From Pelomonas parva (GTDB taxonomy: Bacteria; Pseudomonadota; Gammaproteobacteria; Burkholderiales; Burkholderiaceae_C): a stretch of 64,000 bases of DNA. The notes below the pieces were generated by a model. It worked only from the letters and a program-made list of their open reading frames with translations. It had not been told where the DNA came from and did not search any database. The stretch is taken from positions 1 through 64,000 of the forward strand of contig NZ_JBIGHV010000012.1 in NCBI RefSeq assembly GCF_043555835.1. Reading direction: 5' to 3'. Both the position numbers and the translations under genes were made by a program. Shown one piece after another: positions 17,452-28,762 of this stretch (positions are counted from its first letter, which is position 1; every line of letters starts with the position of its first letter).

Positions 17452-18420
17452 CTAGCGCCGTGAGCGGGGTCCACCGAAAGCTTGGGGCTCCGTGTCTGCA
17501 AAGTGCAGCACCTCGAAGCGCACGGTGGGTGATTGTTCATCGCCCGGCACGCCACCCAGGCCGATGACGCCGCTGCCGTGCAGCGTGCAACTGCCGCGTT
17601 TCAGGCTCAGCAACTCGCCTGAGTCACCGAAGCGCACATAGGTGCCGTTGTAGGAGAGGTCGGTCAGCTCGAAGCTGCTGCCCTGCCAGTCGATGCGCAC
17701 ATGCGAGCGCGACACGCGGGCGTCGGTGATGCAGTAGGTGGCCTGCACGCTGCGGCCCAGCACGATGGGCATGGCGCCGATGTCGAAGACGCGGTCCAGA
17801 TCCTGCCAGACCAGGCGCATGCCGTCGGGGTCGACCGAGCGCATCGGCTCGCCGAACTGCGTCGCGGTGTCGTCGGCGCCGAGCAGCACGGTGGCGTCCA
17901 TGCGGTAGACGTGCACGGGCTCGATGCGGCCGCGCACGGAGATGCGGTCCAGGCTGCGAAAGCGCCCCTTGGAGGCGCGATGCAGGCCGGCCAGCACCTC
18001 GGCCGTGATGAGGATCTCGCCGTCGCCGGCGTGGTCGATGAGGCGGGCCGCGACATTGACCGCGTCGCCGAAGCAGTCGCCGTTCAGCTCCACCACCTCA
18101 CCGCGCGCCAGCGCCACCTGCAGGCGCAGTGCCAGCATGGCGGGGTTGTTCAGCCGGCGCGCGCGCTGCACGGTGCGCTCCAGCATCTCCTGCATGCGCT
18201 GGGCCGCGCGCACACCGTCTCGCGGCGTCTCGAAGGCGGCCATCAGGCCGTCGCCGAGGGTCTTGATCAGATGGCCGCCGCTCTCCAGCACGGCCTCGCT
18301 GATCTGGCTGACCGTCTGGGTCACCAGGCCGCTGGCCTCGGCATTGCCGAGGGACTCGTAGAGCCCGGTGCTGCCACGCAGGTCGGCGAAGAGGACGGTG
18401 CGCTCTCTGATCGCGGTCAT
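17452..18420 (-). CDS. Class III adenylate/guanylate cyclase with C-terminal FHA domain
   Basis: 322 residues from the ATG at 18420 (MTAIRERTVLFADLRGST). The cyclase domain spans about residues 5-165. The metal aspartates are in LFADLRGST and LGDGLMAAF, the Lys before the second Asp fits adenine selection, and GDAVNVAARL holds the Asn and Arg of transition-state binding, so the domain looks active. After a linker, residues about 215-300 form an FHA domain (VLGRS, SRSHVRIDW, LTDLSYNGTYV) that would bind phosphothreonine peptides. This fusion suggests cAMP signalling tuned by Ser/Thr phosphorylation; two kinase-like genes lie about 15 kb away. No membrane segment, so cytosolic. Confidence 0.9.
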   Translation of the reverse strand: MTAIRERTVLFADLRGSTGLYESLGNAEASGLVTQTVSQISEAVLESGGHLIKTLGDGLMAAFETPRDGVRAAQRMQEMLERTVQRARRLNNPAMLALRLQVALARGEVVELNGDCFGDAVNVAARLIDHAGDGEILITAEVLAGLHRASKGRFRSLDRISVRGRIEPVHVYRMDATVLLGADDTATQFGEPMRSVDPDGMRLVWQDLDRVFDIGAMPIVLGRSVQATYCITDARVSRSHVRIDWQGSSFELTDLSYNGTYVRFGDSGELLSLKRGSCTLHGSGVIGLGGVPGDEQSPTVRFEVLHFADTEPQAFGGPRSRR

Positions 18421-18436
18421 GGGTTCAGTGTAGGAC

Positions 18437-18464
18437 GCAAAAAAGGCCGGGCGAAGCCGGCCTT
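18437..18464 (-). terminator. Intrinsic terminator of rpoD
   Basis: On the minus strand AAGGCCGG-CTTCGC-CCGGCCTT is followed by TTTTTTGCG (A-run at 18439-18444 on the plus strand). A classical GC stem and U-run, about 110 bp past the rpoD stop. Confidence 0.85.
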
Positions 18465-18572
18465 GCGGTGTCGCGCGCAGCTTGTGCCCCGCCTCGCTGT
18501 GCGAGTCAGGGCGCAAGTCGCGTTGCCGCTACGCGGCAGTTCGCTGGCGCGAACCACGTCCCTGGCCAACCT

Positions 18573-20813
<2,241 letters not shown>

Positions 20814-21132
20814 GCAGGTCCTTCGAGGGGTTTGCGCGGGTCAATTCAGAAATGCAGCAGCCACCGCAGCCGGCCCGGGCTCGGACTCAATCCGGCGGGG
20901 CTGGGGGCGGTGGCTTTCACCGTCAGGGTTTCAGTGAGGGACCCTGGCGTGGCGCGAACAAGCTGGCGTGATCGTTTGGTATGCAGAGCTGGCGGATATC
21001 TTGGCCATCAAAACTCTTAGCGAGTTGCCCAGTGTCGCTGGGTGGCCGGGTCCGGCATTTCTCTGCCGTCACTCTTGTTGACGCGCGCGGAAAACGCAAG
21101 ATTATCCACGCGTTTCATCGCGAGGTCAAAAT
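20814..21132 (-). promoter_or_regulatory. rpoD promoter and long 5' leader
   Basis: There is no gene in this 319-bp stretch. On the minus strand TTGACC (21129-21124), a 17-base spacer and GATAAT (21106-21101) make a strong sigma-70 promoter just past the dnaG stop. Transcription should begin near 21094, giving a leader of about 280 nt. The leader holds a long stem with perfect outer arms GCCACCGC and GCGGTGGC (20860-20867, 20907-20914) and further inner pairing. No riboswitch family is recognisable. Confidence 0.7.
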
Positions 21133-23007
21133 TCAGGGCATCTTGCCGGGCGGGATGCCGTGCCGTTCGCGCGTGCGGGCCAGGGCTTCGAGTGCCCGGC
21201 GGCGCTCGTCGTCGGTCGCGCCGCTGCCGCCTGGCAGGGGTGTCGAGGTTTGCGAGCGCAGGCGGGTGACGGCGCGGGCCAGGTCGGCCGCCGGTTCCAG
21301 CTCCTCGATGCCCAGTGCCTGCAGATGGCCCACGAGGCGGCTGACCGCATCGCCATGCCCGTCCGCCACCAGGCCGGCCTGGATGACCGCCCAGGGGCTG
21401 GCGCCGTGGTGGGTCAGGTGGCGTTCCAGCCAATGGATCAGCTCGCCATGGACGCCTGGCAGCTCGTGGAGTAGCGCGCGGTCCTCTTCGGCCAGCGTTT
21501 CCCACAGCTCGCTGTGCTGCAGCAGCAGCCGCACGGCGTTGTCGGTCGGCGTCGACGGCACGGCGCGCGGGCCGGACGGGCGCGGCTCGGCGTCACGGTC
21601 GCGGCGGGATTTCCAGTCGCCCTTGCCGCCTTTCCATTCCGCCTTGGGTTGCCAGCGCGGGCGCTCGGCTGGTGCCGGGGCGGCGGCGGGAGCGGCGGCC
21701 GGCTCGCCCAGCCACAGCGCCTGCAGCTCGGCCTCCGGCAGCTGACCCTGGCGGGCCAGCTCGCCCAGCAGCTGGCGGCGCAGCAGGCCGTCTGGCAGCA
21801 GGTTCCACAGCGGGTGTGCCTGTTTGAGCATGCGGGCGCGGCCTTCGGGTGTGCTCAGGTCGCAGCCGTCGGCGGCGACCGTGGACAGCTGGCGGGACAG
21901 CGGCACGGCCGTCTCGACGCAGCGCTCGAAGGCCTCGGCGCCGAGTTCGCGCACATAGGAGTCCGGGTCGTGCTCGGTCGGCAGGAACAGGAACTTGACG
22001 CTGCGCGTCTCGGTCACGTGGGGCAGGGCGGCCTCCAGTGCGCGCACAGCGGCGCGGCGGCCGGCCGCGTCGCCGTCGAAGCTGAAGACGACCGACTCGG
22101 TGAAGCGGAACAGCTTGTGGACATGCTCGGCGGTGCAGGCCGTGCCCAGTGTGGCCACCGCGTTGCCGAATTCGTGCTGGGCGAGCGCGACGACGTCCAT
22201 GTAGCCTTCGACGACCAGCGCATAGCCGCGCTGGCGCATCGCCTGGCGGCCTTCGAACAGGCCGTACAGCTCGCGGCCCTTGCTGAAGACCGGCGTCTCG
22301 GGCGAGTTCAGGTACTTGGGCTCGCCCTTGTCCAGCACGCGGCCGCCGAAGCCGATCACTTCACCCTGCACGTTGCGGATGGGGAACATGATGCGGTCGC
22401 GGAAGCGGTCGTAGCGCTTGGCGTCCTCGCCGGGTTCGACGTCCGGGCTGATGACCAGGCCCGATTCGACCAGCTGCGGGTCGTCGTAGGCCGGAAAGCC
22501 GCTGGACAGCGAACGCCAGCCCTCGGGCGAGTAGCCCAGGCCGAAGCGGGCGGCGACCTGGCCGGTCAGGCCGCGGCCCTTCAGGTATTCGACGGCGCGT
22601 GGCGACTTGCGCAGCTGCGCCTTGTAGAAATCGGCGGCGCGAGCCAGCACGTCGGTGAGGCTGTGCTGCTTCTCCTTCTCGGCCTTCGCGCGCTCGCGCT
22701 GTTCCGGAGAGCGTTCGTCCTGCGGCACCACCATGCCGACCTGTTGGGCCAGGTCTTCCACGGCCTCGACGAAGGTCGCGGCGGTGTGTTCCATCAGGAA
22801 GCCGATGGCGTTGCCGTGCACGCCGCAGCCAAAGCAGTGGTAGGTCTGGCGGCTGGGGCTGACGATGAAGCTGGGCGATTTTTCGCCGTGGAAGGGGCAC
22901 AGGCCCTTGTGGTTGATGCCGGCCTTCTTCAGCTCGACATGGCGGCCCACCACCTCGACGACGTCGACGCGGGCCAGCAGGTCGTGGATAAAGCCGGGCG
23001 GGATCAC
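21133..23007 (-). CDS. dnaG: DNA primase DnaG
   Basis: A 624-residue enzyme that makes RNA primers at the replication fork. The N-terminal CHC2 zinc finger is present (CPFHGEKSPSF, HCFGCGVHG). The TOPRIM core follows, with VVEGYMDVVAL, GTACTAEH and VFSFDGDAAGRRAA supplying the acidic metal ligands. A Pro/Ala-rich linker at about residues 430-470 leads to the C-terminal DnaB-interaction domain. It lies immediately upstream of the rpoD promoter, as in the macromolecular synthesis operon, but the usual rpsU in front is replaced by a GGDEF-EAL gene. Confidence 0.98.
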   Translation of the reverse strand: MIPPGFIHDLLARVDVVEVVGRHVELKKAGINHKGLCPFHGEKSPSFIVSPSRQTYHCFGCGVHGNAIGFLMEHTAATFVEAVEDLAQQVGMVVPQDERSPEQRERAKAEKEKQHSLTDVLARAADFYKAQLRKSPRAVEYLKGRGLTGQVAARFGLGYSPEGWRSLSSGFPAYDDPQLVESGLVISPDVEPGEDAKRYDRFRDRIMFPIRNVQGEVIGFGGRVLDKGEPKYLNSPETPVFSKGRELYGLFEGRQAMRQRGYALVVEGYMDVVALAQHEFGNAVATLGTACTAEHVHKLFRFTESVVFSFDGDAAGRRAAVRALEAALPHVTETRSVKFLFLPTEHDPDSYVRELGAEAFERCVETAVPLSRQLSTVAADGCDLSTPEGRARMLKQAHPLWNLLPDGLLRRQLLGELARQGQLPEAELQALWLGEPAAAPAAAPAPAERPRWQPKAEWKGGKGDWKSRRDRDAEPRPSGPRAVPSTPTDNAVRLLLQHSELWETLAEEDRALLHELPGVHGELIHWLERHLTHHGASPWAVIQAGLVADGHGDAVSRLVGHLQALGIEELEPAADLARAVTRLRSQTSTPLPGGSGATDDERRRALEALARTRERHGIPPGKMP

Positions 23008-23016
23008 CCCGAGAGT

Positions 23017-26000
23017 TTAAGGAGCCTGCAGTGCCGCCCTGGACTGGCTGGCCCAGTCGCTCCTGGCGAAGGCGTCCATCCAGCCGGTCAAGGCCATGGG
23101 GTGCATGGCGGCGGCGATGCCGTTGCCCTGGCCGAGGCGGCAGCCCAGCCGCAGCAGCTCGCGGGCATGGGCGCGGCTCTCGACGCCCTTGGCCAGCACG
23201 TTGCAGCCGATGTTGCGGGCCAGGCCGATGACGCCCTCCACGAGGGACAGGTCTTGCGCATCGCCCAGCATGCCTTGCACATAGCCGCGGTCCAGCTTGA
23301 GCGTGTCCACCGACAGCTGCTTCAGCGAGGACAGCTTGGAGTAGCCGGCGCCGAAGTCGTCCAGCGCGATGCCCACGCCCAGCGCCACGCAGCGCTGAAT
23401 CAGCGCCTGTGTGGCGACCGTCTCGGCCAGCGCGTCGGACTCCAGCACGTCCAGGTGCAGCAGGTGGGCCATCTCGGGCGGCTGGCGCTGGATGAGTTCC
23501 TGCAGGCGCTGCGGGAAGTCGGGCCGCCTCAGCTGCCGGGCACCGACATTGACGCTGACCGGCAGGCCGCGTCCGCCGTTGAGGCCGGCACGTGCCCAGG
23601 CCGCCATCTGTGCCAGCGCGCGTTCGATGACCCAGTCGCCGATCTGTACGGCCAGGCCGGTGGTCTCGCTCAGCGGCAGGAAGTGCGCCGGCGTCAGCAG
23701 GCCGCGCTCCGGGTGCTGCCAGCGCAGCAGCGCCTCCACGCCCATGACCTGGCCGGTGCGCAGGTCGATCTGCGGTTGGTAGTGCAGCAGCAGCTCGTCG
23801 GCGTCGAGCGCCTGCTGCAGGCGGGCCAGCGCGATCAGGCCGGCTTCGTCGCGCTGGTGCAGCGTCGGGTCGTGGAACTGCACGACGCTGCGGCCGGCAT
23901 GCTTGGCGCGGTACAGCGCGTGGCCGGCATGGCGCAGCAGCGTTTCGGGGTCGGCGTCGTCCAGCGGATAGAGCGTGGCGCCCATGCTGGCGCCGATCTC
24001 CAGTGCCAGGCCGTTGCCGATGCGGCTTTCGCGGATGGCCACCGGCGTGGACAGCAGGCCCAGCAGGCGGTCGACGGCGCGTTGGGCCTCCTCGGGCGTC
24101 TGCACGCGCAGCAGCACGGCGAACTCGTCACCGTGCAGGCGGGCGAGCTGGTCGGCGGTGTCGGGCCAGGCGCCGCGCGCGCCGCGCAGCGTCGCCTGCA
24201 GCCGGCCGCTGAGCTGCAGCAGCACGGCGTCGGCGACGATCTGGCCATGCTCGGCATTGAGGCGGCCGAAGTCGTCCAGGTCGATGATGCCGACGACGAG
24301 CTTGAAGCCGTCGCGGTTGGCGGCCGTCATGGCCTGGGGCAGCAGGCGCATGAACTCGTCGCGGTTGGGCAGGCCGGTGGCGCTGTCGTAGCGCGTGCTT
24401 CGGCGCAGCAGCTCCTGCTGGCGCAGGCTCTCGCCCAGGTCGGTCAGGCTCAGCAGCCGCCAGCGCGGCTGGGCGCCGTGGGCTTCGGGCACCGGGCTGA
24501 GGCGCGCGGCGAAGACATGGCGGCCGCCGTCGTCCAGGTCGGCTTGCAGCTGGCCGCTCCAGCTTTCGCCGGTCTGCAGCTGCGCTTGCAGCTCGGCCGG
24601 GTCGTGGCCGCTGCGCTGCAGGTTGGCCAGGCTCAGTGGCGCGGCCGGGCGGCCGATGAGGGCCTCGCGCGAGGCGTGCAGCAGCTCGCAGCAGGCCGGG
24701 TTGACCTCGACGATGCGCCACTGCAGGTCGACGACGGCCAGCCCTTCGGCCGCTTGCTGGAACAGCGTGGCCGACATGCGCTCGCGCTCCTCGGCGGTGT
24801 GGCGCCAGCTCACGTCGGCCAGCGTCATGATGAGGCTGCGCGCCCGGCCTCTCGGGTCACGATGCGGTACGTGGGCCTGCAACTCGTGCCAGCGCCAGTC
24901 GCCGCCGTCGGCGGCCAGGCGCAGCGACAGGCCGACGCGGTCATCACCCGGCACGGTGAGCAACTCCCGCAGCGCGAGGCGCACGCGCTCGCGGTCGCGC
25001 GGGTGGGCGGCGCGCACCCAGTCCAGCGGTGCGCTGCCGGCGCTTGCAGCCGGATTGGCCGGGTTGGCGGGCGTCGTCAGTGCCAGCCAGCGGGCCGAGA
25101 CATGCCGGCGGCCCTCGGGCAGGCGCCATTCGGCCAGCGCCAGGCCCTGGGCGTCCAGCGCGCTGCGCCAGCCGTCGCGGTCACGGGCCTGGTGCTGGCT
25201 CAGCGCGATGACGGCCAGCGGCAGGACGGCCAGCAAGGCGCCGGTGGCGTAGGCCGCCGGCCCGGCTGTCGTGCCCAGCGCCCACAACGCGAGCAGGGCG
25301 GTGCCCAGGCTGGCATTGCTGCGCGGCGAGGCTTGCAGGGCGTGCAGGCACAGCAGCAGGTGCGGCGCCAGCAAGAGGGCATCGGCCTGCGGCAGCCAGC
25401 TCAGCGCGGCCTGGCTGGCAATGGCGGCGACGGCGGTGATCGGCGCGGTCCAGCGGCCGCTGCGCCGGGGCCGCTGGGCGCTGGCCTGCAAGGCGGTGCC
25501 GGTGCTCAGCAAGGCCATGGCCCAGGCGCCGGCCAGCGTCAGCGCACCGACGACGGCGGCATTGCGGCTCAGGCCGGCGGCCAGCAGCACGCCTGTGGTC
25601 AGCAGACCGGCCAGCAGCGGCGCGGCAAGCCCGGCGAGCAGCGCGAACCTGGCCATCTCGCGCCGGTTGGCCAACCGGCCGGTCAGGCCCAGGCGGCGCA
25701 GCAGCGTGCGGTTCAAGACGGCGGCCAGCGGCAACAGGGCCAGCGCGCTCAACAGCGGGGCGGACCTCAGCAGCTGCAGCGGGTCGGCGCCCGGTTCTAT
25801 CAGCAGTGGCAGGCCGCAGCCGAGCAGCAGGCCAGCCATGACCAGGGGCAGCACCCAGGCGCCTAGCCGCCACAGCGCCGCCAGGCCGAGCGCGGCCAGC
25901 AGCATGGGAATGAAGAGTTCGGCCGCTGGCACTGCTGACAGCGCCTGCGGCAGATGCAGCGCCGGCGGCAGGACCGGGGTGGCCAGCGCCCAGGCGGCGA

Positions 26001-26187
26001 TGAGGCCGCCGCCGAGCCCCGTCAACGCGGCCCAGCCGACGCGGCGCAAGCGGCGCCAGCCGCGCCGGCGGTCGTGGATGCGCCGCGGGCTGGACGGCAA
26101 CGCCGTGGCTGCGGCCGGCCGCTCGGCGGCGGTTCCGCCGGCGCCGCCGTTGTCGAGCGCATCGCTCACGCTGGAGAACAGATCCAT
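23017..26187 (-). CDS. Membrane PAS-GGDEF-EAL protein with degenerate active sites
   Basis: 1056 residues. About residues 50-320 hold ten or so hydrophobic segments, followed by two PAS-like regions (about 350-600), a GGDEF domain (about 600-775) and an EAL domain (about 790-1040). The GGDEF signature reads LHGDEF, so its first glycine is lost. In the EAL domain EALLRW, the Asn of VNVGARQL, DDFGAGYS, LKLDRG and the final Gln (GQGNG) remain. The Glu of AEGVE is Lys (AKGVES), and the Glu of the LEITE-like segment is Asp (LDVLE). Both catalytic activities may be reduced or absent, so the protein may sense c-di-GMP or scaffold other enzymes. It ends 10 bp before dnaG. Confidence 0.9.
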   Translation of the reverse strand: MDLFSSVSDALDNGGAGGTAAERPAAATALPSSPRRIHDRRRGWRRLRRVGWAALTGLGGGLIAAWALATPVLPPALHLPQALSAVPAAELFIPMLLAALGLAALWRLGAWVLPLVMAGLLLGCGLPLLIEPGADPLQLLRSAPLLSALALLPLAAVLNRTLLRRLGLTGRLANRREMARFALLAGLAAPLLAGLLTTGVLLAAGLSRNAAVVGALTLAGAWAMALLSTGTALQASAQRPRRSGRWTAPITAVAAIASQAALSWLPQADALLLAPHLLLCLHALQASPRSNASLGTALLALWALGTTAGPAAYATGALLAVLPLAVIALSQHQARDRDGWRSALDAQGLALAEWRLPEGRRHVSARWLALTTPANPANPAASAGSAPLDWVRAAHPRDRERVRLALRELLTVPGDDRVGLSLRLAADGGDWRWHELQAHVPHRDPRGRARSLIMTLADVSWRHTAEERERMSATLFQQAAEGLAVVDLQWRIVEVNPACCELLHASREALIGRPAAPLSLANLQRSGHDPAELQAQLQTGESWSGQLQADLDDGGRHVFAARLSPVPEAHGAQPRWRLLSLTDLGESLRQQELLRRSTRYDSATGLPNRDEFMRLLPQAMTAANRDGFKLVVGIIDLDDFGRLNAEHGQIVADAVLLQLSGRLQATLRGARGAWPDTADQLARLHGDEFAVLLRVQTPEEAQRAVDRLLGLLSTPVAIRESRIGNGLALEIGASMGATLYPLDDADPETLLRHAGHALYRAKHAGRSVVQFHDPTLHQRDEAGLIALARLQQALDADELLLHYQPQIDLRTGQVMGVEALLRWQHPERGLLTPAHFLPLSETTGLAVQIGDWVIERALAQMAAWARAGLNGGRGLPVSVNVGARQLRRPDFPQRLQELIQRQPPEMAHLLHLDVLESDALAETVATQALIQRCVALGVGIALDDFGAGYSKLSSLKQLSVDTLKLDRGYVQGMLGDAQDLSLVEGVIGLARNIGCNVLAKGVESRAHARELLRLGCRLGQGNGIAAAMHPMALTGWMDAFARSDWASQSRAALQAP

Positions 26188-26330
26188 GGCTCAGCCAAGC
26201 GCCGCATTGCGGGCCAGGCACCGTCGCGCTGAACGAGCGCAGGCGGCGGCCCCAGGGTCAAACCCGGGGAGCGGCGGCGGTGACGACATGACGAAAGCCA
26301 TGCGGCGAGTTTATGGGGCGCCTCGCTGCA

Positions 26331-26360
26331 AAAGAAAAGGGCCATCCCGAAGGTGGCCCT
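26331..26360 (-). terminator. Intrinsic terminator of the H-NS-like gene
   Basis: On the minus strand AGGGCCA-loop-TGGCCCT is followed by TTTCTTTTG. It is placed about 50 bp past the stop codon of the H-NS-like gene. The rest of the 26188-26408 gap shows nothing else that I can name. Confidence 0.8.
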
Positions 26361-26408
26361 GATTTGTGGGGTGCGCCCGGCGAGCGGGCGGGAAATCCCG
26401 AGGAGGAA

Positions 26409-26705
26409 TTAAACGGAGAAATCGGTGAGCTTGGCGCCGCCGGCGATCGCCGCCTTCAGCCACTTGGGTTGCAGGCCGCGGCCGCTCCAGGTTTCGCCGG
26501 TGGCCTGATTGCGATACTTGGCAGCGACCTTGGAGACCTTGACCGGCTTGGGTGTGCGCACGCTGAGGTCTGCGACCGACAGGCCATATTCGCTCATCAG
26601 GGTTTTGACCTTGCTGATCGCTTCATTGCGCTCGCGGTCCTTGGTTTGGTTGATCTGTTCATCCAGCGCGGCGCGTTGGGCCAGGAGATCTTTGAGACTG
26701 GACAT
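26409..26705 (-). CDS. H-NS histone family nucleoid protein
   Basis: 98 residues. The N-terminal half is a charged helix for dimerisation (LKDLLAQRAALDEQINQTKDRERNEAI). The C-terminal half is the H-NS DNA-binding domain with the core KYRNQATGETWSGRGLQPKWL, where the GRG-type loop enters the minor groove of AT-rich DNA. Proteins of this BpH3/HvrA type silence AT-rich acquired DNA, which is relevant to the AT-richer cassette at the left of the window. An AGAGGAAT ribosome binding site precedes the ATG. Single-gene unit with its own terminator. Confidence 0.93.
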   Translation of the reverse strand: MSSLKDLLAQRAALDEQINQTKDRERNEAISKVKTLMSEYGLSVADLSVRTPKPVKVSKVAAKYRNQATGETWSGRGLQPKWLKAAIAGGAKLTDFSV

Positions 26706-27021
26706 GTTGCTATTCCTCTTGCAATTTGAGCGGGGAGACTTGCGACGTTGCCTGTCGCAGCCTCGGAGCCGGCCGGGGCCTGAGCCACGAATATCTCGGT
26801 GGCCGAATTAAATCGCGTATGCCGGGTTTGATGCAAGAGTTTTCGTTGGCTGGTGGCTACGGGTTTTCATTTGCCTGGCGCCAGTTTGGGTGCGGCAGGC
26901 CGGCGACCGGCATGTGCAGGGTGCGGCGGCGCCAGCAGTATTCGTGGCCAATTGCACGGCAGGGATAGTTTCCAGCCGGCAGCGCCGGGCTGCCGCCCCC
27001 AGTTTTTCCACTGAGCTGCGC
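26706..27021 (-). promoter_or_regulatory. Upstream region of the H-NS-like gene with a possible promoter
   Basis: A 316-bp gap without a gene. On the minus strand TTGCAT (26836-26831), an 18-base spacer and TTTAAT (26812-26807) form a plausible sigma-70 promoter, leaving a leader of about 95 nt. The surrounding DNA is locally AT-richer, which would allow autoregulation. I see no terminator for yggX. Confidence 0.45.
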
Positions 27022-27300
27022 TCAGTTCGCTGGCGGGACATAGCCCGCCACCGCTTCGGCACCCGTGCCGAAGAAAAACTGTTCAGCCTGGCGCATCAGG
27101 TATTGGCGGGCGCGCAGGTCGGCGAGGTTGAGGCGGTTTTCATTGACGAGCATGGTCTGGTGCTTCATCCAGGCCGCCCAGGCCTCCTTGCTGACGGATT
27201 CCCAGACCTTTTTGCCGAGTTCGGTGTGGGCGGGGTAGGGCGGGAAGTCCAGCCCTTCGGCTTCTTTCTTCAGATAGGCACATTGGACGGTGCGGGGCAT
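27022..27300 (-). CDS. yggX: Fe(2+)-trafficking / oxidative damage protection protein YggX
   Basis: A 92-residue small cytosolic protein that protects labile iron-sulfur proteins from oxidation and moves iron. The family start MPRTVQCAYLKKEAEGLDFPPYP, with the conserved Cys at residue 7, is intact, as are WAAWMKHQTMLVNENRL and ARQYL. A CAGGAG ribosome binding site lies before the ATG. The gene is next to argA but separated from it by an intrinsic terminator. Confidence 0.96.
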   Translation of the reverse strand: MPRTVQCAYLKKEAEGLDFPPYPAHTELGKKVWESVSKEAWAAWMKHQTMLVNENRLNLADLRARQYLMRQAEQFFFGTGAEAVAGYVPPAN

Positions 27301-27321
27301 GGCGGGACTCCTGAAAGGCGA

Positions 27322-27360
27322 GAAAGGAAAACGGCCGGCACTTTAGCGCGCGGGCCGTTT
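27322..27360 (-). terminator. Intrinsic terminator of argA
   Basis: On the minus strand AAACGGCC (27360-27353), a 16-base loop and GGCCGTTT (27336-27329) are followed by TCCTTTC. It lies about 20 bp past the argA stop and before yggX. Confidence 0.65.
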
Positions 27361-27378
27361 GGATGCGCCCGGTGGGGC

Positions 27379-28722
<1,344 letters not shown>

Positions 28723-28762
28723 GGGGCGGGATTCTCCATGGCTGCGGGACAATGCGCGTCCA

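Noticed and set aside
21514..25866. 1450-codon plus-strand ORF opposite dnaG and the GGDEF-EAL gene
   Set aside because: It is antisense to two well-supported genes, is rich in Gln, Ala, Arg and Gly, and has no domain pattern. Long antisense frames are expected at this GC content.
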